Assembly: GCA_019456145.1 (NCBI GenBank)
Contig: VRUL01000033.1
Location: forward strand, 1-57,055
Origin: Planctomycetota bacterium
GTDB taxonomy: Bacteria; Planctomycetota; Phycisphaerae; Sedimentisphaerales; Anaerobacaceae
DNA: 57,055 nucleotides
Reading direction: 5' to 3'
The number at the start of each line of letters is the position of its first letter. The stretch's first letter is position 1. The notes beneath the pieces were generated by a model. That model was not told the DNA's origin, ran no database searches, and saw only the letters and a program-made list of their open reading frames with translations. The translations under genes and the position numbers were made by a program. This document shows, piece after piece, positions 1 through 6,777 of the stretch.

Positions 1-70
1 GTCACGAGCAACGAGCGACGAGTGACGGGCGTGAGGCATCGAGCAATGAGAATCGAGTACCGAGTACTGA
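1..70. repeat. CGAG-rich low-complexity tract
   Basis: Repeated short words of the type CGAG, ACGAG and GAGTACCGAG fill the first 70 bases. The ten bases CCGAGTACTG at 60-69 recur at 797-806, immediately at the end of the tRNA-Pro fragment. The tract truncates the replisome-organizer-like frame. It looks like the simple-sequence spacer common in these genomes. It could also be one junction of a lost element, which the window cannot decide. Confidence 0.45.
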
Positions 71-229
71 ACCACCAACCTTGCAGATTTTATATGTCCA
101 GGTTCGGCCATCATGAAAGTTTTTACCGTGGGCCTTGTTTTTGATGATCCAGAACTGTAGGTGTCGGAGTATTACAGCGGCGTTGATGCCGTATTTTTGA
201 GCCGTTAAAATGTCAAAAGAATGTTCCAT
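2..229 (-). pseudogene. Truncated phage/plasmid replisome-organizer-like gene
   Basis: The first ~46 residues after the ATG at 229 (MEHSFDILTAQKYGINAAVI..., ending near HDGRTWTY) resemble the N-terminus of phage or plasmid replisome-organizer and winged-helix replication proteins, where a short helix precedes a conserved KN..G..FHDG.xWTY segment. That similarity is by memory of the family, not by search. At about position 91 the resemblance stops, and the frame runs through a CGAG-rich low-complexity stretch (1-70) to a stop at 2-4, so the rest of the gene has been lost or replaced. An in-frame ATG at 262 exists, but the family-like start is 229. It lies 51 bp downstream of a small membrane ORF and a tRNA-like sequence on the same strand, which fits a fragment of a phage or plasmid replication region. 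Confidence 0.5.
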
Positions 230-279
230 GTAAGGCTTCCCTGCCTGCAGGGGGCACTCCATTGATAATTATTAACGTC

Positions 280-408
280 CTAATAAGGGTATTTGCCGAC
301 AGCGCCTTCGCACGGAAATATGTCCCAACGCGTTGCAATAATGAGTGTAAAGATGACCGCCACGATGAGTGCGAGGGGCAAAAGTAAAACAGCCTTTAAG
401 ATTTTCAT
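280..408 (-). CDS. Small single-pass membrane protein (42 aa)
   Basis: ATG at 408 is preceded by a GAAAGGA ribosome-binding site with 5 bases between them. The 42-codon frame begins MKILKAVLLLPLALIVAVIF and ends CEGAVGKYPY before a TAG. It has a basic N-terminus, about 20 hydrophobic residues, then a short polar tail containing one Cys: a signal anchor or uncleaved signal peptide. It sits between a tRNA-like sequence and the truncated replisome-organizer-like gene, all on the minus strand, so it is probably cargo of the same degraded element. I do not recognise a family. The reading frame is short, so its reality rests on the ribosome-binding site and the hydrophobic pattern. Confidence 0.45.
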   Translation of the reverse strand: MKILKAVLLLPLALIVAVIFTLIIATRWDIFPCEGAVGKYPY

Positions 409-430
409 GTCAATCCTTTCAAATCAAAAA

Positions 431-508
431 TAGCGGGGGCAGGAGTCGAACCTACATCTCTGTGTGGGGTTAACCGGCACAGCGCTCTACCCGTTAAGCT
501 ACTCCGCT
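431..508 (-). tRNA. tRNA-like gene with an enlarged anticodon arm
   Basis: Read on the minus strand, 78 bases fold as a tRNA. The acceptor is AGCGGAG paired with CCCCGCT (one A-C mismatch). The D arm is GCTTAACGGGTAGAGC. The T arm is GTAGG-TTCGACT-CCTGC with five pairs and a canonical loop. The anticodon arm is abnormal: the 5-bp stem CTGTG/CACAG encloses 13 bases (CCGGTTAACCCCA) instead of 7, so no anticodon can be assigned safely. A GTT (Asn) reading flanked by AA is embedded in it. No CCA is encoded; the sequence after the discriminator A is TTTTTGATT. Either a phage-type tRNA with an insertion or a dying tRNA gene; its neighbours are element remnants on the same strand. Confidence 0.55.
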
Positions 509-758
509 GTAAAGCTGGACCTTCAGCGTCAAAGTCCAGCTTCGGAGGAGGGTGATGACTGTCGTCAATGGTATGAATTCGGCCATCACAGGCAAATAAC
601 AGGGTTAGGAGCACAAAAGTTCGTGCTACGAGGGTGCCCCGACCCTGAAAGCGTAGAATACGGAGGTTGATATTTTTGTGGCGATGGTGTATAGTATGCG
701 ACGTTAAATTTGGCTATGGCCGAACCGTTTGACTTAGTTATTTGGCTTCTACGCTTAT

Positions 759-800
759 CTGGGGGTCAAGAGGTCGCTGGTTCAAGTCCAGTCGCCCCGA
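759..800 (+). other. 3' fragment of tRNA-Pro(GGG): attachment-site remnant
   Basis: The 42 bases start in the anticodon loop (CTGGGGG), continue through the 3' anticodon strand TCAAG, the variable loop, a perfect T arm (CTGG-TTCAAGT-CCAG) and the 3' acceptor strand CGCCCCGA. The bases before it (CTTAT) no longer pair with TCAAG, and no D arm or 5' acceptor is present. An anticodon-loop-to-3'-end tRNA fragment is the classic footprint left by a tyrosine integrase that uses a tRNA gene as attB. It separates element-like sequence (1-758) from the mnmA remnant. No integrase is in the window. Confidence 0.7.
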
Positions 801-847
801 GTACTGGATAACAAGATAAATTAACGGCCTGCGAAGTTGCGATGCAG

Positions 848-1063
848 CTTCTGTTTTGTGTGTGCAAAATCTAAACCCGGACAAGCGCCATCACAATAGG
901 GGCCAAAGAAGAAATAAGCTCCTGGGCCGTCAGGGCAAACCAAATTAACACACTTATACCTGAAGAACCGGCTATGGACAGCAAAAGTTCGCGGTAAGAT
1001 TTGCCCTGGGCCATACAGGTTTATCGAAGGGAATCAAACTTATATGACAGTAGAGGAATTTAA
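848..1063 (+). pseudogene. Degraded copy of the mnmA 3' end
   Basis: Translation from 851 gives LFCVCKI-stop-TRTSAITIGAKEEISS, then RANQINTLIPEEP. This aligns codon for codon with the C-terminal part of the intact MnmA encoded downstream (LYVGKIDAQANTIALGAREEISS, KADQINVLIPDEL). The nucleotides around 900-930 and 2917-2947 are nearly the same (GGGGCCA-AGAAGAAATAAGCTCC). There is an in-frame stop at 872-874 and another soon after 1000. A piece resembling the final YDS-G motif recurs in another frame near 1040-1060. It is a decayed second mnmA, not a local exact duplication, because the copies have diverged. It lies between the tRNA-Pro scar and the cysteine synthase gene. Confidence 0.65.
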
Positions 1064-1102
1064 TATTAACCGAATATTTCTAACATTTTAAGGTTAGGAG
1101 AA

Positions 1103-2062
1103 ATGGCAAAACCAAACAGAGTTTATGACAGCATCGTCGATTTAATTGCGAATCCGGATAATCCGACACCAATGGTAAAAATGAGTGAAAAGATTAATCC
1201 GAACAGGGATTTTTCGATTTATCTGAAATTAGAGAGATATAATCCCTTTGGTTCCATCAAAGACAGGATTGCTTTGTCGATGTTAAAAGGAATAGAATTC
1301 GAGAATGGCCAGTGTTTGGTTGAGCCCTCGTCCGGCAATACCGGTATTGCGTTGGCAGCCCTTGCAAATGCAAAAGGGATTCCTGTAGAAATTGCAGTTC
1401 CCGAAAGAATACCAGAAGAAAAAAAGACAATATTGAGGTTGTTAGGAGTAGAAACCCTGTGGGAAGCAGATGATCATTTGTGCCCACTATTCCCTGATGA
1501 AGGAGCAAGAGGCCTGGTGAGCGCAATGTTAAAAAGTAAAGGCGGGGAAAAATATGTAAGTCCAAATCAATATGAAAATGAATTAAATGTTCTGGCACAT
1601 TATGAAACGACTGGGCCGGAGATTTGGGAGCAGACCGAGGGGAAAATCGATTACTTTTTTGCCGGTTTCGGTACATGCGGGACCATAACAGGGGTGGGCA
1701 GATACTTAAAAGAAAAAAAACCTTCGGTAAAAATAATAGGGATAGAGCCGGCAATAACAGAACATAACCTGCCGGGCATGAAAAGGATCTCCGACCTTAC
1801 AGAAGTCTTAGTGCCCAAAATTCTGGACAAATCATTAATAGATGATATCGTTGCCGTTGAGGATGATGACGCTTACCAGACAGGAATTCGTCTGGCCAGA
1901 AAAGAGGGTATTCTTGTGGGTCCCACAACAGGGGCGATCTTATATGCATCGCTCGAATATGCAAAAAATAGTCAAGGTCTGGCGGTTGTCATTTCCCCGG
2001 ACGACGCTTTCAAGTATATCAGTTTTTACCAGCCGTATGTAAAGGAACATGGAAAACCTTAA
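1103..2062 (+). CDS. Cysteine synthase family PLP enzyme
   Basis: A 319-aa fold-type II PLP enzyme of the CysK/CysM family, which replaces the acetyl or phosphate group of an activated serine with sulfide to make cysteine in the cytoplasm. The PLP-binding lysine is K53 in NPFGSIKDR. The substrate loop is SSGNTGIALA (near residue 79). The phosphate-binding glycine-rich turn is FGTCGTITGVGR (usual family form GTGGT). The C-terminal segment SPDDAFKY matches the family's end region. Length is normal. A TAGGAG site precedes the ATG. Its stop overlaps the start of mnmA (TAATG), so the two are translationally coupled, suggesting sulfur supply for tRNA thiolation. A neighbouring reaction (cystathionine or another beta-replacement) cannot be excluded from sequence. 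Confidence 0.85.
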   Translation: MAKPNRVYDSIVDLIANPDNPTPMVKMSEKINPNRDFSIYLKLERYNPFGSIKDRIALSMLKGIEFENGQCLVEPSSGNTGIALAALANAKGIPVEIAVPERIPEEKKTILRLLGVETLWEADDHLCPLFPDEGARGLVSAMLKSKGGEKYVSPNQYENELNVLAHYETTGPEIWEQTEGKIDYFFAGFGTCGTITGVGRYLKEKKPSVKIIGIEPAITEHNLPGMKRISDLTEVLVPKILDKSLIDDIVAVEDDDAYQTGIRLARKEGILVGPTTGAILYASLEYAKNSQGLAVVISPDDAFKYISFYQPYVKEHGKP

Positions 2063-3207
2063 TGGCGGTTGAGAAATGGGACATCAAGCTGTGGCCGCCG
2101 AGTTTTTCACCCTGGTCGCCTAAACAGGCGCCTTCGAAACAAATAGCGGTGCTAATGAGCGGCGGGGTCGACAGCAGTGTCACGGCGCACCTGCTCAAGG
2201 AAGACGGCTGGGAGGTATTGGGTATTACAATGAAAATACCCATATCGTGCGATACAAACGGCCGTCGCTGCTGTGGAGCGGACGCAGCGTTTGTCTGCAA
2301 AGAATTAGATATACCTCATTATTTCATCGATGTTACCAGGGCTTTCGAAGAGCTTATCATAAAACGTTTCCGTCAATCCTATGCCAAAGGGCAAACTCCC
2401 AATCCATGCGTTGACTGCAACAGCCTGCTGAAATTTTCGTTGGTTTGGGATTTTTTAGAACAAACACCGGGTATCAGGTATCTTGCGACGGGCCATTACG
2501 CGCGTGTTGTCAAAACCGGCAACGAGGCCCATCTTGGGCGGGCAAAGGACAAGGCCAAGGACCAAAGCTATTTTCTGTATGGTATCAGAAAAGAGAAGCT
2601 TCCGTACTTTGTTCTTCCATTGGGTGAGTTGACAAAAGAACGTGTGCGCGCAATCGCCGCCCAACAGTATCTGAGCGTCGCTGAAAAGGGTGAAAGTATG
2701 GAATTGTGTTTTGCCGGCGAAGGCGATTATCGCACAGCGCTGGCCGATGAGGAAGTCAACCAGCAAGGTGATATTACAGATATGCAGGGCAATAAGATAG
2801 GCACGCATAAAGGTATATCAAATTATACTCTCGGGCAAAGAAAGGGTATTGGTTTTGCCGGCGGTAAGCCTCTTTATGTGGGCAAAATAGATGCTCAGGC
2901 CAATACCATCGCATTAGGGGCCAGAGAAGAAATAAGCTCCTGCGTTATCAAGGCAGACCAAATAAATGTCCTTATTCCGGATGAACTTGCCGCTGGGGAG
3001 CGATTTTTCGGCAAGATTCGCTCTTATGGCGACCCCCGGTCCTGCAGGATTGTTGATGTGGATGAGGTTACAATGACGGTTGAGTTCGATGAGCCTCAAT
3101 TCGCACCGTGCCCCGGCCAAAAACTTGTGCTCTATGACAGTGGCGATAATATCGTCACAGGCGGTACAATAGTGTCATCCGTAAAATCAGTAAGAACAAC
3201 GGGATGA
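2062..3207 (+). CDS. mnmA: tRNA-specific 2-thiouridylase MnmA
   Basis: A 381-aa protein that puts sulfur on U34 of Lys, Glu and Gln tRNAs using ATP and a persulfide relay. The PP-loop is SGGVDSS (residues 33-39). The two catalytic cysteines of the family are visible: C116 in NPCVDCN and C216 in ELCF. The central RCCGADAA segment, ATGHYAR, KDQSYFLY and the YTLGQRKG motif are all present. About 27 residues precede the first strand (IAVLMSGG), longer than usual. The ATG at 2062 overlaps the upstream stop, and no better internal start is evident. The upstream partner is a cysteine-synthase-like gene rather than the usual cysteine desulfurase. A decayed mnmA fragment lies 1.2 kb upstream. Confidence 0.95.
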   Translation: MAVEKWDIKLWPPSFSPWSPKQAPSKQIAVLMSGGVDSSVTAHLLKEDGWEVLGITMKIPISCDTNGRRCCGADAAFVCKELDIPHYFIDVTRAFEELIIKRFRQSYAKGQTPNPCVDCNSLLKFSLVWDFLEQTPGIRYLATGHYARVVKTGNEAHLGRAKDKAKDQSYFLYGIRKEKLPYFVLPLGELTKERVRAIAAQQYLSVAEKGESMELCFAGEGDYRTALADEEVNQQGDITDMQGNKIGTHKGISNYTLGQRKGIGFAGGKPLYVGKIDAQANTIALGAREEISSCVIKADQINVLIPDELAAGERFFGKIRSYGDPRSCRIVDVDEVTMTVEFDEPQFAPCPGQKLVLYDSGDNIVTGGTIVSSVKSVRTTG

Positions 3208-3263
3208 TTGGGGTTGTACGAAACTAAAAAGCCTTACATTTCAATAACTTCCACTGGGGATTA

Positions 3264-3441
3264 AGAGCTTATCCGAAAACCAGCTCTATTGCAGCCGGCT
3301 GCAAAGTCCGATGACTGCGTTGTCGGGTCAAAATCGTCCTCAACGTAGCTTTGGCTACGCCTGCGGCGATTTTGTCCCTGCCGCCTTGGCCTCGAACTTT
3401 TCGCTCGGCCTCATAACGACCCGGTTATTCGGATAGGCTCT
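3264..3441. mobile_element. MITE-like nested-hairpin element 1
   Basis: A 178-bp non-coding unit bounded by imperfect terminal inverted repeats: AGAGCTTATCCGAAAACC at the left, and the reverse complement of the right end reads AGAGCCTATCCGAATAACC. Inside lie a second inverted pair (CAAAATCG at about 3330 and CGATTTTG at about 3366) and a central hairpin CGTAGC-TTT-GGCTACG. No frame codes for a transposase, so it would be non-autonomous. It follows mnmA directly. A second unit of the same architecture is at 45323-45481, and both share the outer word AGAG(C/T)CTAT. Confidence 0.6.
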
Positions 3442-3722
3442 AAGTGTGCACTGTAATGCGTCTCCCCCCCCCCCAATTAAAACGATTGGAGAGGCTAAAT
3501 CGTTCCAGGTAGTTACGCATCTTTTTGTGGATCATACCTGCAGGCAAAAACCAGATTATTTTCGGTTTTGATATCCAGCGGAGAGCTGTTTCAAGGCAGT
3601 TTTGGTGAAAGTGGCCCTGCGACCAAAAAAAATCTGCCTGAAAATCACAACTCATGGAACGATATGGTATGTGAAATTCGTTTAAATAATAAAGATGAGT
3701 AGTTTTTTAAGGAGGCTATACC

Positions 3723-4085
3723 ATGAAAATAGCAGTTGCATCAGAACACCCAACTCTTGACGGCGACGTGGAAGCTCAGTTCCACCGCAGTAAATACCTA
3801 TTGATTATCGAACCTAAGACGATGGAATACAAAGCGATGAAGAATCCACTTTTAGTACTTAGCGGTCCTGCTACAGGGAAGCTGTTCGCGCAGGAACTAT
3901 TGGAAGAAAATGTTGAGATAGTCCTGGCAAGCAATTGCAGTTCCAACATATTTAAGTTCGTGGGTAGTGCCGGGATTCGGATAATCCTTGGAATGAGCGG
4001 TCCTGTTCGCCGCGTGGTCGAGCAGTTCAAAGAAATGTGCCTGGCTGATACCTCTGTACTTCCTTTTGAAGCTCCACAGGATTAA
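3723..4085 (+). CDS. NifX/NifB-type dinitrogenase cofactor-domain protein
   Basis: A 120-aa single-domain protein of the dinitrogenase iron-molybdenum cofactor biosynthesis family (NifX/NafY/NifB C-terminal fold, MTH1175-like). MKIAVAS at the N-terminus, the central GPATGKLFAQELLEENVEIVLA and the later GIRIILGMSGPVRRVVEQF match the ribonuclease-H-like fold of that family. Members bind metal clusters, and many small stand-alone ones occur in organisms without nitrogenase. No nif gene is seen here. The start is fixed by AAGGAGG (3710-3716) six bases before the ATG. It precedes the sigma-factor gene by 68 bp on the same strand; whether they share a transcript is unknown. Confidence 0.7.
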   Translation: MKIAVASEHPTLDGDVEAQFHRSKYLLIIEPKTMEYKAMKNPLLVLSGPATGKLFAQELLEENVEIVLASNCSSNIFKFVGSAGIRIILGMSGPVRRVVEQFKEMCLADTSVLPFEAPQD

Positions 4086-4153
4086 AGCAGGTTATCGGTC
4101 GGTTTTGGCGAGCGGTTGACTTTCCAGGCGTATGTTGGTATTTTATCAGAACT

Positions 4154-4705
4154 GTGGCTGATAAAAATGAGTTTGAAACAATAGCTATACCTTATCTGGA
4201 TTCGGTATTCAGGGAGGCGGTCGCCTTATGCCAAGACCGCAAGAAGGCAGAGGATTTGGCCCAGGCGACGTTTTTAAAGGCTTTTGAGCGATTTGAGTCA
4301 TTCGAAAAGGGAAGCAATTGTAAGGCGTGGCTGTTGACTATTCTTCGGAATAAATGGGTCGACCAGTTGCGGCATAAAAACGTTGTCGGTGAGGTTTTGG
4401 CGATTGAGGAAGAGATGATCGCCGAGCCACAACGAAACGGGGAAACGGGGTGGTCAGACTGTCAGGATTTGTTAGAGAGTTTTTCGGACGAGCAGGTTAT
4501 ACATGCATTGAAAGAGCTTCCCTATGAACAACGATTATCGCTGTTTTTGATTGATGTGGAGCAGCTCAGCCAGAAAGATGTGGCGGAGATTATGGACGTG
4601 GCGGTAGGAACCGTTAAGAGCCGGACGAGCAGAGCACGGGCAATATTGAAAAAGACACTTTTATCCTATGCAAAAGATATGGGATTTATAAGAGGTGAGA
4701 GATGA
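4154..4705 (+). CDS. ECF-type RNA polymerase sigma factor
   Basis: A 183-aa two-domain sigma-70 family protein. Region 2 spans roughly residues 25-75 (AEDLAQATFLKAFERF..., AWLLTILRNKWVDQLRH). Region 4 is near 118-168 (LKELPYEQRLSLFL..., QKDVAEIMDVAVGTVKSR). The start is GTG at 4154; the only nearby ATG is out of frame. The stop overlaps the ATG of the next gene (ATGA), which encodes a membrane protein with a zinc anti-sigma motif, the standard arrangement for an extracytoplasmic-function sigma factor held by its partner until a signal arrives. The adjacent exporter and Cus genes are plausible regulon members; no target promoter could be confirmed by eye. Confidence 0.9.
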   Translation: MADKNEFETIAIPYLDSVFREAVALCQDRKKAEDLAQATFLKAFERFESFEKGSNCKAWLLTILRNKWVDQLRHKNVVGEVLAIEEEMIAEPQRNGETGWSDCQDLLESFSDEQVIHALKELPYEQRLSLFLIDVEQLSQKDVAEIMDVAVGTVKSRTSRARAILKKTLLSYAKDMGFIRGER

Positions 4706-5496
4706 GTCACCTTACCGATGAACAATTAGAAGAGGTAATCAGGGGTGGTCCGCTAAAGGCGGGGCTGGAACACCTTGAGCATTGCGCTGAGTGTAAAGGG
4801 CGGTTAGCTGAAAAAGAGGCATTGGCCGGTCGGCTGCGTTCCGCTTTTGCGACAATCAAGCCCGGAGAAGGACTCACCGAGCGAATTCGTCAGCAGCTAA
4901 ATGTTGGTCCGAGGCCCTTGGAGCATGCACATACAATAGGTTTCTTTAACATTCGTTCGCACCGGCGAGAATGGTCTGCGATAGCTGCTGCAGCGGCGGT
5001 GCTGATTATTGGGATACCGCTTATTTTTTATCTGGGAAAACCCTCGTCTGCGGCCGCGGCACAAGCGGCGTTAGTGAAGATTCACGAAAATAATCTTTCG
5101 GTAAAGCATGAATTCTACAGTGAAAATGACCCGGAAAAACTGGCTGAGTACTTTAAGGGCAAGCTGGGCTTTAGTCCCAGTATGCCGCGTCCCGGACGTG
5201 GACTTGCTCTGCGAGGTTGCTGTGTAGCTCATTTTCGCGGCGAGATAGTGGGCAGTTACGTTGTGGATACGCCAGAGGGCGTGATGTCGATTGTGGTTGT
5301 GACGGACCAGCCTGAATCTCTGGGAATGGGGGGCAAGTTCGAACGTGGGGACTGGATTTTCTGGAAAAGTTACTTCGCCAAGTGTGAAATGGTCACTGTT
5401 CGGCTTGGCGATTATTCGTATTGTGCCGTGGGGGAGATATCACACAAGTATCTTACAGAACTTCTTGTTCGATTGCTGCCTGAATCACAGCCCTAA
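4702..5496 (+). CDS. Membrane anti-sigma factor with zinc motif
   Basis: 264 aa. The N-terminus carries the zinc anti-sigma signature H24-x3-C28-x2-C31. A single membrane helix follows at about residues 95-113 (AIAAAAAVLIIGIPLIFYLG). The remaining ~150 residues would lie outside the cytoplasmic membrane. This outer domain has cysteines in GCCVAH (about residue 172), AKCEM and YSYCAV, so it could sense metal or redox state; that is inference. It overlaps the sigma gene by four bases and is followed, after 126 bp, by an ABC exporter. The outer domain is not one I recognise. Confidence 0.8.
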   Translation: MSHLTDEQLEEVIRGGPLKAGLEHLEHCAECKGRLAEKEALAGRLRSAFATIKPGEGLTERIRQQLNVGPRPLEHAHTIGFFNIRSHRREWSAIAAAAAVLIIGIPLIFYLGKPSSAAAAQAALVKIHENNLSVKHEFYSENDPEKLAEYFKGKLGFSPSMPRPGRGLALRGCCVAHFRGEIVGSYVVDTPEGVMSIVVVTDQPESLGMGGKFERGDWIFWKSYFAKCEMVTVRLGDYSYCAVGEISHKYLTELLVRLLPESQP

Positions 5497-5622
5497 AAAA
5501 ACTCACAAAATCCTTTTTTTGGGGAACGTTATACTCTATTGGTTCGTTAAATAATAATATCAGAGCATGCTTCAGTCGAACGCTATGCCGAGCCCTAAAA
5601 TAAGAGAAAGTAAGAGAAACGA

Positions 5623-6774
5623 GTGCGTACAATAGATTTTATCACAAAAGAAAGTCTTCGAAGACCGAGAAAGTCAATAACAGGTGTGCTGTTCATACTC
5701 TTGGGAATTAGTATCTTTGTTGCCTGCCAGACAATAAACAAGGCACTGCATGATAGAGTCAAGGAACAGCTTTTGAGATTCGGTGCGAATATAATCGTTC
5801 AACCAAAGGGACAACCCTTTGATCTGTACTCCGGTACTACAAAGGGTGGGATCCTTCTGCCTGAAGACTATGTCGATAAGATAGAATCTATAGACCACAA
5901 AACAATGCTTATTGCGGTCTCCCCCAAGCTGTATGAACGCTTTGAAGTTAGAGGAAAAAGCTTGTTGGTAGTGGGTATCAAGCCTGATGAAAGAAAAGCC
6001 AAACCCTGGTGGATGATAGGAAATAACGTAGTAACTGATGAATTTCCAGAGGACAACCAAATCCTGCTTGGTCATTATGCCGCCACTTCTTTGGGGCAGG
6101 GAGTATCTGAAATAAAATTGGATAATGAGGTTTTTAAAGTGAGTGGCGTGTTGGATGAGACGGGTTCTCCCGATGATTTCATGGCGTTTGTTCCACTTGC
6201 CACGTTGCAAAAACTTGTCAAAAAAGTGGGGATGGTAAATCTGATAGAGGTCTCAACAAGCTGTATCGCCTGTAAAGCAATGAATATATATGACGTCACC
6301 AAAGAGATAGACAAAACACTACCGCCTGATGCAAAAGTCTTGGCGGTAAAACAAATTGCTGAAGCTCAGATGGGTACACTCAAGAAGATAATGGGATTTA
6401 CGATGATAATTTATTTAGTAGTATTAGGTCTTTGTGCATTTCTTCTGATAAATTATATGTCAGGCGCGGTGGATGATAGACAGCGTGAAATTGGGATGTT
6501 ATTGGCGATGGGGATGGATCCGCGAAGGATTCAGGTTATTTTCGTGTCGAAAATATTAGTCTTTGCAGTGATAGGAGGCTCGCTGGGGTATATTGTAGGC
6601 AGTGCGATTTCAATCTTCCTGGGACCACTAATTGCTGAGACAAGAGTTTTGCCTATTCCTCGTCTTTTGTTAGTTTCCTTTGCCATTGCATTCGGCCTCG
6701 GCGTAATATCCAGTATTGTGCCGGCCAGGAGGATATCAAGACTTGACCCGGTTGAAGCATTAAGGGAGGTATAA
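5623..6774 (+). CDS. MacB/LolC-like ABC transporter permease (FtsX family)
   Basis: 383 aa with the layout of MacB-type permeases: one N-terminal membrane helix (about 20-38), a ~220-residue extracytoplasmic domain, then three C-terminal helices (about 258-283, 305-330, 345-368) forming the FtsX domain. It ends in RISRLDPVEALREV, the usual tail of this family. A CIAC motif sits in the outer domain (TSCIACKAM, about residue 210). The GTG at 5623 is the chosen start, and an in-frame ATG is not available nearby. Its ATPase follows four bases after the stop. Such exporters move lipoproteins, peptides or signals, or act as mechanotransmission pumps; the substrate here is unknown. Confidence 0.88.
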   Translation: MRTIDFITKESLRRPRKSITGVLFILLGISIFVACQTINKALHDRVKEQLLRFGANIIVQPKGQPFDLYSGTTKGGILLPEDYVDKIESIDHKTMLIAVSPKLYERFEVRGKSLLVVGIKPDERKAKPWWMIGNNVVTDEFPEDNQILLGHYAATSLGQGVSEIKLDNEVFKVSGVLDETGSPDDFMAFVPLATLQKLVKKVGMVNLIEVSTSCIACKAMNIYDVTKEIDKTLPPDAKVLAVKQIAEAQMGTLKKIMGFTMIIYLVVLGLCAFLLINYMSGAVDDRQREIGMLLAMGMDPRRIQVIFVSKILVFAVIGGSLGYIVGSAISIFLGPLIAETRVLPIPRLLLVSFAIAFGLGVISSIVPARRISRLDPVEALREV

Positions 6775-6777
6775 ACA

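Noticed and set aside
600..800. Possible tmRNA (8-bp complement GCGTAGAA/TTCTACGC and a T-arm end)
   Set aside because: The 3' part has a tRNA-Pro anticodon loop and no tmRNA 5' domain or tag frame is found.
3467..3477. Run of eleven C bases
   Set aside because: Could be a phase-variation tract, but it lies outside any gene and promoter I can define, and may be a sequencing or assembly artefact.
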